Positions 8,499-15,958 of a stretch of 64,000 nt of DNA are shown here, in pieces. Under the pieces are notes generated by a model, which was not told the origin of the DNA, ran no database searches, and worked only from the letters and a program-made list of their open reading frames with translations. How positions within the stretch are numbered: position 1 is the stretch's first letter; each line of letters starts with the position of its first letter. Position numbers and translations under genes: made by a program. Source of the DNA: NORP240 sp038134485. Lineage in GTDB: Bacteria > Pseudomonadota > Gammaproteobacteria > Pseudomonadales > Pseudohongiellaceae. Location: the NCBI GenBank assembly GCA_038134485.1, contig JAYPVG010000002.1, positions 1 through 64,000 on the forward strand, given 5' to 3'.

Positions 8499-9860
8499 TT
8501 ACTGGGGAATTAGTATTTTATTATTGCTTTCAATAGCAGCGTCCACTAAGCGCTCAGCTTCGCCAATAGAATTACGATAATCTAGAGATAATAATAATTT
8601 TTCATTGTATTCATCGGATAAATTGCCGACCGTATTATTAATAAAATTTATGATTGACTCTTTTGAACGAATATCGGAACCGTATGCTTGTCTGACAACA
8701 GCATAAGCTCGCTCCTTCCCAATTTTTTCGGCCAGGCAAAACATTAATGCCTCTGAGCAAATTTCTAGTTCTGCAGCTTCTAGATTTTTTTTAAGTTGCT
8801 TTTCATTAATAGATAGACCACTAAGTAAATAATTTGTCAGATCTAATGCGACAATTACGTAGTCAATTGTTTTTGGAATAATTGCCCATTCTATTCTTAA
8901 TGTACGATAGTCCCTCTGATGTTCGACTATAAGAGTTTCATAAGCTAGCTGTACATTACTTTTAATTAGGTGAAATAGGGTTACTATGCGTTCGCTGCAT
9001 TCTGGGTTATTCTTGTGTGGCATTGTTGAGCTACCGATAGTAGTCTCTAATCGACGCTCTTGTAATTCATTGATTTCACTCTTTGAGAGCTGAACTACCT
9101 CTGCAGCGATGGAAGCTAGAGCCCCGGCAGTTAAGCCTAAGGAGGTCATAAACCTCACAAACCGGTCTCTCGCAGTGTGCCATACAATGTTTGGCTCCTT
9201 AAGTGCCAATTCTTGGGAAAATCGGTTTAACAATTCTCCTCCATTTTTATGAAACGAGGCCATGGTACCTACTCCACCGAATAATTGCGAGGTTCCAACT
9301 TCCTCACGGGATTGACGCAGATCAGATAAAACTCTACAGCATTGGTCGAGCCTAATTGCAAATTGAAGGCCGAGAGTTGTTGGTAGAGCCGCTTTACCGT
9401 GAGTCCTTCCAACCATATCTGTTCTTCTATGCTGATGAGCCAATTCCTTTAGTAACAAGCATAAGTCGTAAAGTTTACTATCAATTATATTGCATGCGTC
9501 ACGGCACTCTAGCGCGAGTGCTGTGTCTTGAATGTCTTGAGTGGTCGCCCCGTAGTGAAGATACTGCGATGTATCTGAATCACAGATTGATTTCCACGCA
9601 GTCAACAATGGAACCAGTGAGTGACCTGTCTTGATTATTTCATCTTTCAGTAGCGCTATATCGATCAAAGATATTTTTGCTGTATCCTGTATGGCTTTCG
9701 AAGCAGATGATGGGATCAATCCCAATTCACCCTGTACTTTCGCGAGCGCCGATTCGACATCCATCCATCGTTGTAGTCTATTGGTTTCTGAGAAAATACC
9801 CTCAACTTCTTTTGATTCGAATTCCGAAATGTATAGTAGATTCTCTAATATTGATGACAT
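8499..9860 (-). CDS. fumarase/aspartase-superfamily lyase (PcaB / adenylosuccinate-lyase type)
   Basis: 453 residues with all three superfamily blocks: HYGATTQDIQDTA (102-114), VGRTHGKAALP (150-160, with the usual His154) and GSSTMPHKNNP (276-286, the signature loop with the catalytic Ser). Block spelling is closest to the 3-carboxymuconate cycloisomerase (PcaB) and nitrosuccinate-lyase branch rather than to housekeeping PurB or ArgH. Superfamily members typically split or form a C-N, C-O or C-C bond with release of fumarate. Next to an ATP-grasp ligase, one reading is that aspartate is attached and fumarate then released, leaving nitrogen behind, as PurA/PurB do (inference). GGA about 10 bases upstream supports the ATG at 9860. 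It is transcribed toward the ATP-grasp gene. Confidence 0.87.
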   Translation of the reverse strand: MSSILENLLYISEFESKEVEGIFSETNRLQRWMDVESALAKVQGELGLIPSSASKAIQDTAKISLIDIALLKDEIIKTGHSLVPLLTAWKSICDSDTSQYLHYGATTQDIQDTALALECRDACNIIDSKLYDLCLLLKELAHQHRRTDMVGRTHGKAALPTTLGLQFAIRLDQCCRVLSDLRQSREEVGTSQLFGGVGTMASFHKNGGELLNRFSQELALKEPNIVWHTARDRFVRFMTSLGLTAGALASIAAEVVQLSKSEINELQERRLETTIGSSTMPHKNNPECSERIVTLFHLIKSNVQLAYETLIVEHQRDYRTLRIEWAIIPKTIDYVIVALDLTNYLLSGLSINEKQLKKNLEAAELEICSEALMFCLAEKIGKERAYAVVRQAYGSDIRSKESIINFINNTVGNLSDEYNEKLLLSLDYRNSIGEAERLVDAAIESNNKILIPQ

Positions 9861-10260
9861 TTATAATGGTCCTTTATTTAGAGTTAGATTATTTTTGGAT
9901 GAAAAAGATTTTCAAGTTGTTCAGTTAATTATCTTCTAGTTTACCTTATATTAAATTCGCAGTAGGTAATCCTCTTAAGCTCAATTTATATAAATTGAGT
10001 ATTCATAATCGGTAAAACCTCATTACTTTCATGTTGATTCAACCATGTAATCAATGAAGTTATTGTTCTGGACAAACGTTCGGTAGTAGACTCCGTTATC
10101 AGCATCATGCACGAAATTCACGCTGCGTTAATCGTCGTACTATCGATCCGATTTTCTTTATCTGAATTTACCGTGTGCCAACCTTCATAAAAGTTCTGCA
10201 TATTAATTCTGTACAATGCAGTGTCTTATAGCGGCAAGTGTACTAATTGAGGCAATGTAA
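9861..10260. promoter_or_regulatory. divergent intergenic control region between lyase and exporter
   Basis: 400 bases without a gene, between the lyase (leftward) and the TauE/SafE-type exporter (rightward), so it must hold promoters for both. It is strongly AT-rich. The one striking element is a perfect 20-base palindrome near its middle-left (separate entry). No credible tRNA or small ORF was seen. Confidence 0.5.
9980..9999. promoter_or_regulatory. perfect 20-base palindrome (arm CTCAATTTAT), candidate operator
   Basis: The ten-base arm CTCAATTTAT is followed immediately by its exact reverse complement. It lies 120 bases before the lyase start and 261 before the exporter start. Perfect dyads of this length are rare by chance even in AT-rich DNA. 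No regulator gene is encoded in the island, so the cognate protein, if any, would be encoded elsewhere. Confidence 0.45.
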
Positions 10261-11241
10261 ATGGGCACTTCTTCCCGAATTTTCTTATATCACGTATTAA
10301 TGATTTCCGTTGTTTGGATATTCTGGGCCCTATCAATGACCAAGAACTCATCCTGGTTTCTGTTTAGTGAAAATTGGCATATGACCGTTACCATGCTTTT
10401 GGGCTCTTTTATTGCTGGAGCAACAAGCGAAGGAGGTGGAGCGGTCGCATTCCCAGTAATGACTCTTGGTTTCAATACCACACCAATTGTCGCGCGCGAT
10501 TTTTCATTAATGATTCAATCAGTAGGGATGTCAGCTGCGTCCATCATGATTGTGCTGGCACGAGTACCAGTTGAGTGGCGTGCTGTCTTGTTTTCCGGCG
10601 TGGGTGGTGTAGTTGGAGTAATTGTCTCAATAGAAATGATTGCTGGCAGTTTGCCGCCTGCAATCGTCAAGATGTTTTTTGTTAGTTTTTGGGCCGGGTT
10701 TGGGACGGCGCTTTATCTGATTAATCGCGCAGAAGAAAACGTTCGTACAAATTATATCACGAACTTCTCAATGCCGGCTGCGTTCCTCCTATTTGTAACT
10801 GGAGTGGCAGGAGGAGTAGTTAGTGGGATGACCGGTACTGGATTAGATATTCTCACGTTCTCAGTCCTAGTCCTTTATTTTGGGGTATGTGAAAAGGTTG
10901 CAACTCCAACCTCTGTGGTGCTTATGGCTTCAAATTCACTGGCCGGATTCGGCTGGAGTGAGATATTTGGAGCTGGCGTCCATCAGACTGCGTGGGACTT
11001 TTGGTGGGTTTGTGTTCCTGTTGTCGTAGTTGGCGCTCCTTTGGGAGCCATGTTCATTAAGGAGAGGTCGCGCCGTTTTGTTGTTAAATTTCTTTATTTC
11101 TCGATAGTAGCTCAATACGCGTGGGCAACCACCGTCTTACCGCTAGATTGGGAGTTAATTGCATTTAGTGTCGTGGTAGTGATCAGCTCAATGACTCTCT
11201 TTGGTTTAATATCCATTCATGGAAGGAATTCAGTCTCTTGA
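10261..11241 (+). CDS. TauE/SafE-family membrane transporter
   Basis: 326 residues with about eight or nine hydrophobic segments, starting near 10-27, 42-66, 85-104, 111-132 and 141-160. The two family half-motifs are GSFIAGATSEGGGAVAFPVM (about 48-67) and GVAGGVVSGMTGTGLDILTF (about 181-200). These are the inverted-repeat glycine-rich signatures of the TauE/SafE family. Members export sulfite, sulfoacetate or other small organic anions across the inner membrane. GAGG at 10250 supports the ATG. Its place inside a biosynthetic island suggests product export or self-protection, but the substrate is unknown. It is convergent with the CmoA-like methyltransferase, with only 21 bases between their stops. 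Confidence 0.88.
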   Translation: MGTSSRIFLYHVLMISVVWIFWALSMTKNSSWFLFSENWHMTVTMLLGSFIAGATSEGGGAVAFPVMTLGFNTTPIVARDFSLMIQSVGMSAASIMIVLARVPVEWRAVLFSGVGGVVGVIVSIEMIAGSLPPAIVKMFFVSFWAGFGTALYLINRAEENVRTNYITNFSMPAAFLLFVTGVAGGVVSGMTGTGLDILTFSVLVLYFGVCEKVATPTSVVLMASNSLAGFGWSEIFGAGVHQTAWDFWWVCVPVVVVGAPLGAMFIKERSRRFVVKFLYFSIVAQYAWATTVLPLDWELIAFSVVVVISSMTLFGLISIHGRNSVS

Positions 11242-11262
11242 ATCTCGGGCCTTCAGTGGAGG

Positions 11263-11973
11263 TCACTTTATTGCCAAGAATCCCTCAAAACAAACCCATT
11301 TTGCTACCGTCATTACATCCACAAAGCCCGCTCGCTTTAAAAGATCAATATTGCCTCTTGTAGAGAATGGTTCGAGTACTCCTTTCAAACTCCTGGATTT
11401 GTTGATCACCTCTGCTTCTGAAAACCCCTTCTCCAGTTTAAAGTCACAATAAATTTGCGTCATGATGTCTTGAAACCTGGCATCCGGCGCGCGCACTTTT
11501 TCAAATAAAATAAATGCCCCGCCCCAGTCTAACGAATCATATATTTTCTGCACTACCGCTTGTCTACTTCTAGGATGTATAAACTGCAAAGTATAATATG
11601 AAATAATTAGCGACGCTGACTGAACTTCCCTCGTGATTATATCCTCTTGTTCAAAGCTAACTCTTGGGTCTTCCTTTAAGAGGGTATTTGCGGAATCAAC
11701 CATGTCTCGCACAGAATCTATGCCAACGTAGGTTAGATCACACCTGTCTGCATGCTTCAAAAGCAGCTTCTTTGCGAGAGTCCCTGTTGACGAACCGATT
11801 TCTAAAATTGTTGCATTCTGTGGCAGGAAAAAATCGCTGAGGTTACATACGAGATCATGTCCTGCATGATAAAGGGGGACAGAATTCTCTACGTGCTGGT
11901 CAAAGATATCGGCTATACCATCAAAAGACCATGAGGCGTTAGTGGCGGTAATATGAGAATTGTTTTCAGCCAT
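11263..11973 (-). CDS. CmoA-like SAM (possibly carboxy-SAM) dependent methyltransferase paralogue
   Basis: 236 residues, homologous over its whole length to CmoA, whose orthodox copy is at 45811-46542. The SAM-binding glycine motif is ILEIGSSTGTLAKKL (56-70). Three positions that contact carboxy-SAM in E. coli CmoA were checked by eye. Tyr39 is kept (Tyr35 in NSVPLYH), Arg199 is kept (Arg194 in NKSRSLKGVL), and Asn132 is replaced by Tyr126 (SYYTLQF). The C-terminus keeps the family frame (FVDVMTVAKWVCFEGFLAIK). It is the last gene of the minus-strand operon, 29 bases after the NanM-like methyltransferase, with GGA 9 bases before the ATG. It may make or use carboxy-SAM for pathway chemistry, or may be an ordinary methyltransferase that evolved from CmoA. 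Confidence 0.85.
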   Translation of the reverse strand: MAENNSHITATNASWSFDGIADIFDQHVENSVPLYHAGHDLVCNLSDFFLPQNATILEIGSSTGTLAKKLLLKHADRCDLTYVGIDSVRDMVDSANTLLKEDPRVSFEQEDIITREVQSASLIISYYTLQFIHPRSRQAVVQKIYDSLDWGGAFILFEKVRAPDARFQDIMTQIYCDFKLEKGFSEAEVINKSRSLKGVLEPFSTRGNIDLLKRAGFVDVMTVAKWVCFEGFLAIK

Positions 11974-12002
11974 TAATCTATTCCAAAATATACATAATTT
12001 TA

Positions 12003-13037
12003 TTAATATTTTTTACCTATGTATTCAAAAAACGGTTCCAATCTTGACACTGCAGTTGGGTTGTAAGTCATGATGTAAACCGGCGACAATGAGAAATAAA
12101 CTTTCATCGCGTTAGTAACACAGTCGTAATCTAGTAGAGAGATATCAGTTTCTCCCGTTATTCTGCTTTTTCTTATAGGGTGTCCCGCGATAGGGTTTAT
12201 TAAATGAAATACCTTACTAGAATTGAATGCCGGATGCTTGGTGTAGTAATCAAAATATTCTCGCTTCAATTCGCCCAAGCATGCGAAGCTTGAGGTAAAG
12301 TCGATGGCGTCAGATCCCAGCCGATGGTATAGGTCTGATGGAACTAACACGAAGTCATATTCTTTAATAAAACCTCTTTCAATAGATCTTATAGCAATAA
12401 TTTCCTCAACGCCGGCGATTTTTGCATGTGGAAAACACGATTGAAGAAAGTATCGGGCGAGTATTAATTGTTCCGGAAGGTCAATTAGTACTTGGTGCGC
12501 ATCGGGTCTCCGAAGTTTTAGCAAATATTGGTATATTCCAAAACTGGCACCGATATCCATTGACGTAAAGTTTTTGTCTAAAAAAGGGTCTATATATTTA
12601 TCAAACAATTTAAGAGCATATAAATGTTTTACCCATCTATGAGTAAAAACAAAAGTTTTATTACGCAAATCAATTGAGTATACACTTGGATTACCAGTCA
12701 TGGGCATCGGATATTTTGAAAGGTACTCAATGAATTTCAATTCTTTTACCAAACTAACTAAAATTCGTCTCTTTTTCGTCTCTGACGGATTTAACATTCC
12801 GTCAACAGAGCTATTGAATGTCGGATTATCACCAACAAACAATTTTTGTTGTCTAAAGTTTTGAAGGATTTCTACATTCACCTCAGAATTTTTACTGAAC
12901 AATGGAGTGTCGACAAACCGGTTTTTCCAAAGGCTTATATTTCGCTCATCGGGCTTGAAGAGCAAGTTATGAGACTCATAAGCTTTGAGTTCTGCGTTAA
13001 TCTTCTCTCTTATTAAAGATGTGACTGGGGTATTCAT
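12003..13037 (-). CDS. putative sugar O-methyltransferase (NanM-like, TIGR04371 type)
   Basis: 344 residues. The central Rossmann motif is SMDIGASFGIYQYLLKLRRPDAHQVLIDLPEQLILARYFL (from about 160), the form typical of the putative sugar O-methyltransferases related to NanM of nanchangmycin biosynthesis. The upstream segment VYSIDLRNKTFVFTHRWVKHLYALKLF and the C-terminal VYIMTYNPTAVSRLEPFFEYIGKKY also fit. The acceptor need not be a sugar; the name is inherited from the first member. The gene starts with ATGA, where the TGA closes a 38-codon ORF immediately upstream, so translation is probably coupled. It is the second-to-last gene of the island's minus-strand operon. Confidence 0.7.
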   Translation of the reverse strand: MNTPVTSLIREKINAELKAYESHNLLFKPDERNISLWKNRFVDTPLFSKNSEVNVEILQNFRQQKLFVGDNPTFNSSVDGMLNPSETKKRRILVSLVKELKFIEYLSKYPMPMTGNPSVYSIDLRNKTFVFTHRWVKHLYALKLFDKYIDPFLDKNFTSMDIGASFGIYQYLLKLRRPDAHQVLIDLPEQLILARYFLQSCFPHAKIAGVEEIIAIRSIERGFIKEYDFVLVPSDLYHRLGSDAIDFTSSFACLGELKREYFDYYTKHPAFNSSKVFHLINPIAGHPIRKSRITGETDISLLDYDCVTNAMKVYFSLSPVYIMTYNPTAVSRLEPFFEYIGKKY

Positions 13038-13150
13038 TTTTCTGGTGCTCTTTCGCGCACTCCGTCAACAAATCTTCGAGGCGCTGAAGACAAAGGGTCA
13101 TCGATGAGATTTTCCTTTATCGTTTGTTTAATGACAGGAGCGACTTTCAC
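13034..13150 (-). CDS. 38-residue small ORF coupled to the NanM-like methyltransferase
   Basis: A GTG at 13150, with AAAGGG 8 bases upstream, opens a 38-codon frame ending in ATGA, the stop-start overlap with the methyltransferase at 13037. The peptide begins MKVAPVIKQTIKENLIDDPL and ends RFVDGVRERAPEK. It is polar, charged and has no signal or membrane segment. In-frame stops lie just upstream, so it is not the tail of the flavoenzyme gene. It may be a leader-type coupling ORF, a small accessory or precursor peptide, or a decayed gene end. I do not recognise it. Confidence 0.45.
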   Translation of the reverse strand: MKVAPVIKQTIKENLIDDPLSSAPRRFVDGVRERAPEK

Positions 13151-13272
13151 GAATTGATCCCTTTGAATTAAGGTTTACTATTGCAGCCATAGAGCTGCGG
13201 TCAGCGGTCCTAAGTATAGAGATTCTCACAATTTCAAATTGCGAAACCAAGATCGCCCCTTTTTGTTTCCGA

Positions 13273-15027
13273 CTACAGACAATTGACCTTCAGGACTCCT
13301 TGATTCTTACTTTTCGTGCCTAATTTAGTCAGGATTTGATCAGCGATTTCCCTATAGTCAACTACGGCTGAGGAATCCGAGCACATGGACAAGTCCGAGA
13401 CACAAGAGGCCTCAAGAGTCAATAGTCCTACATCCAAATTTCTTGACTTTTTTATTGATTCAGCCGAGGTTGGATATATGTCTTCTACAGCTACACAAAA
13501 TATGGCTTTGACCAGGGCCTCATAAAAGCGCATATTTTTTTGATGCTGCTCGCATAGCTCTGATATGCAATCATATTTTTTCAAATTACCTTTACGGAAT
13601 TCTCGTAACCATGAAAGTTCCAGATAATTAAAAAATCCAAACGTGAATTGGCCCATTCCCGCTTCACGAGCTGTGAGCCATTCGTCAAATAATTGATAAG
13701 CCTTTTCTGCCAGCTTTGCGTAAGGTATCGAAGTTACGGCTCGCATAGCTTGTTGTTTTTCAGGATCGGTCAATACCCCGTTGAAGAATTGAGGACATAC
13801 GTACCCCCAAGCTGCACTTACATCCCACAATAAACGAAGCGCGGTCACCATCTCATCCCCCAAGTAGGAATACCCGTGCTGATTCATTTTTGTAATCTGA
13901 TCATTTAGAGTGATCATATAGCGGCTATATATTTCTATCGCAACTTCGTCATGTTTTTGGTCGAAGTCGTCAGCAATCATTTTGGTGGTGATAGTATTGG
14001 CAGTCCCGATAAAATCTAGGCCTGGCGCGTAAAAAGGGTCGGGGAACAGCGCGGCCTCACCTACGCAAGACCATCTATCAGCTGAAAATACACGTTGACT
14101 GCTGTAACTATAGGATTTCATCCGCTTAAAATCCAAGCGTTTTTTTGTTTTTAGAAAGGCGCATAAGTGCGGCTCATTTTGCTCCAGCCACGCAATGGCT
14201 TTTTCTTCAGTGGCGTATTCGATGAATGGATACGCGTCTTCCCGGGCAACAATACCTACGCTGGTCGCATTGCCACTTAGCGGAATGACCCAGATCCAAT
14301 ATCCCTTACCGGCGATGTGGTTGGTAGATCTGTACCGTAACTTGTTAGGAACCCTTTGATGCCATTCCAAGTCATTAACGGGAACCATATCATCAATCTG
14401 CACACAGCCTTCGTATCTAAACCAAACGGACGAACAAGGCTCCCCCTTAGGTGGCCGCCCTAATTCAAGTTGATTTTGCAATATTCGACGCCGGCCGCTT
14501 GCGTCGACTAACCATCGGCAACAAACGGAGCCTGTAGCTCCATTTGAATACCGATAATATACCTCGTGACTCTCCTCCTCTGGGCGCACATCTATACTGC
14601 TTACAGCGCAGTTTTCAGCCAAGGTAACCCCACCTTCCTTGATAATTAGGCGTAGATCACGCTCTAGCATGCCGCGATCAAGCTGATAAGTTTTGAACAA
14701 AGGCTCTTGACTCGAACCTATTTCAGGACGAGACTCGATAGGATCTTGAGAATTGCCAAGGAAAAACCTCAAACCCAACTTGGCTATGTGATAACTATCC
14801 AAATAATCTTTAAGTTGCAGTGTATCTGCCAGATAGTATGAGCCATATTCCACGGTTGACTCACCTACCTTCCATGTTGAATTAGGGATATCAGAAGAGA
14901 ATCTGTCAAGCACCGCCACAGTCAAATTCCCCTGATAAAGAGTTAACTGTCGTGCCAGAGAAAGGCCCGCTAGGCCGCCGCCACAAATTACCACGTCATA
15001 GTAGTCTTCTAACAAAACGTACTCCAC
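13273..15027 (-). CDS. flavin-dependent halogenase-like FAD oxidoreductase
   Basis: 584 residues. The FAD-binding GGGLAG is at 16-21 (VVICGGGLAGLSLARQL). WKVGES at 52-57 and DRGMLERDL at 118-126 follow the halogenase pattern. WIWVIP at 244-249 exactly matches the WxWxIP core that marks flavin-dependent halogenases, although the preceding Gly is Tyr. FPDPFYAPGLDF (328-339) is the DPFxSxG-like active-site segment with Ala in place of the usual Ser. Enzymes of this branch use FADH2 to halogenate, hydroxylate or dehydrogenate substrates, often ones tethered to carrier proteins. A tethered substrate is plausible here because an ACP and AMP-ligase sit upstream. No partner flavin reductase is visible. 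The 85 bases before it and 122 after it hold no gene. Halogenation itself is not proven. Confidence 0.83.
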   Translation of the reverse strand: MEYVLLEDYYDVVICGGGLAGLSLARQLTLYQGNLTVAVLDRFSSDIPNSTWKVGESTVEYGSYYLADTLQLKDYLDSYHIAKLGLRFFLGNSQDPIESRPEIGSSQEPLFKTYQLDRGMLERDLRLIIKEGGVTLAENCAVSSIDVRPEEESHEVYYRYSNGATGSVCCRWLVDASGRRRILQNQLELGRPPKGEPCSSVWFRYEGCVQIDDMVPVNDLEWHQRVPNKLRYRSTNHIAGKGYWIWVIPLSGNATSVGIVAREDAYPFIEYATEEKAIAWLEQNEPHLCAFLKTKKRLDFKRMKSYSYSSQRVFSADRWSCVGEAALFPDPFYAPGLDFIGTANTITTKMIADDFDQKHDEVAIEIYSRYMITLNDQITKMNQHGYSYLGDEMVTALRLLWDVSAAWGYVCPQFFNGVLTDPEKQQAMRAVTSIPYAKLAEKAYQLFDEWLTAREAGMGQFTFGFFNYLELSWLREFRKGNLKKYDCISELCEQHQKNMRFYEALVKAIFCVAVEDIYPTSAESIKKSRNLDVGLLTLEASCVSDLSMCSDSSAVVDYREIADQILTKLGTKSKNQGVLKVNCL

Positions 15028-15112
15028 TTTAAGAATCTATTTGCGTGAATATAGTGGCAATAATACGTAACTGGCGTGTAAATAGGTTTTATGCGTCCCA
15101 ATAATTTCAATT

Positions 15113-15958
15113 CTATAGGCCCATCCTGTCTCGCCATATTACGCAACCGCTTCTGAAGCCGATGTCTTCTGGTTTAAGGATAATTTGTTTGAACAAAAAA
15201 GAAAAAAACTGCGCATACCACTCCTTTATCCAAGCCCCTTTCTGCTCAATTGAATCATCCACAGTCAGCTCACGAAACTCGACATGAATACTCCTCGCTT
15301 GCCTCCACTGCGCACTGATGTAACAAACAGGCGACTTTGAAATGCAAGCCAATTCCCCTGCCCCTTTGGCTACGCGTACTGTATTTTCACCAATCAAAAT
15401 TTCAAGATCGCTTGTTTCAGCACCCATCCGCCCATCGGCTGCCAGTCGCACCATTCCATTTTTCCGAAGTTTCAAGAATGCTTTTGCTGACGCAATATTT
15501 TTAGAGGAATCATTTTCTATATAGATGAGATTCGACAAACTAGATTTCCTATTTTGATTTGCGGTCAGCGTTTGAATTGAAGGATATTTGTTTTCTAATA
15601 GCGGCTGCAACACCGAGGTTGGGCCGAGATGATTGGTTACGATCAATACTCCATGATTTCTAACTTGCAAATTATCAAGGACACTCCAATCAACGTCCTC
15701 AACAATTCCAAGAACTTCTTTATCTAATCGTTTAATGACACTTCTCTTAAGAATACGAGCTGCGTAAAAACCCCATAAAGCTCGGTTGTACCATTCTCGA
15801 CGTGACATGCTTTGACTGATAAGTCCATCGCCGATGATTGAACGCAATTGTTCATATGAGGGCTGTTTCGGTCTTTTTATTCGTAAGCGCGCTAGCTCAG
15901 ATCTAAGCGAATTTCGCTCGGCAGAATATTCGGCCACATGATCGTTTTGAATGATCAT
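15113..15958 (-). CDS. LpxL/HtrB-like lysophospholipid acyltransferase-family protein
   Basis: 281 residues. VRNHGVLIVTNHLGPTSVLQPLL (99-121) aligns with the catalytic NHxxxx(D/E) block. His110 is present, but the residue five later is Ser115 where LpxL-type enzymes carry an acid. Downstream, AADGRMGAETSDLEILIGENTVRVAKGAGELACISKSPVCYISAQW follows the family's substrate-binding half. There is no N-terminal membrane helix. The start codon overlaps the AMP-ligase stop as TAATG, implying translational coupling. In aryl-polyene and flexirubin clusters similar proteins sit beside ACPs and transfer or condense acyl groups; a role in releasing the ACP-bound acyl group here is inference. The missing acid may mean altered chemistry. 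Confidence 0.72.
   Translation of the reverse strand: MIIQNDHVAEYSAERNSLRSELARLRIKRPKQPSYEQLRSIIGDGLISQSMSRREWYNRALWGFYAARILKRSVIKRLDKEVLGIVEDVDWSVLDNLQVRNHGVLIVTNHLGPTSVLQPLLENKYPSIQTLTANQNRKSSLSNLIYIENDSSKNIASAKAFLKLRKNGMVRLAADGRMGAETSDLEILIGENTVRVAKGAGELACISKSPVCYISAQWRQARSIHVEFRELTVDDSIEQKGAWIKEWYAQFFSFLFKQIILKPEDIGFRSGCVIWRDRMGL

Noticed and set aside
8499..9860. Nitrosuccinate pathway (CreD/CreE-like) as the identity of the lyase module
   Set aside because: The lyase resembles that branch in block spelling, but no CreE-like aspartate N-oxygenase was recognised in the island. The flavoenzyme is halogenase-like, so the specific claim is not supported.
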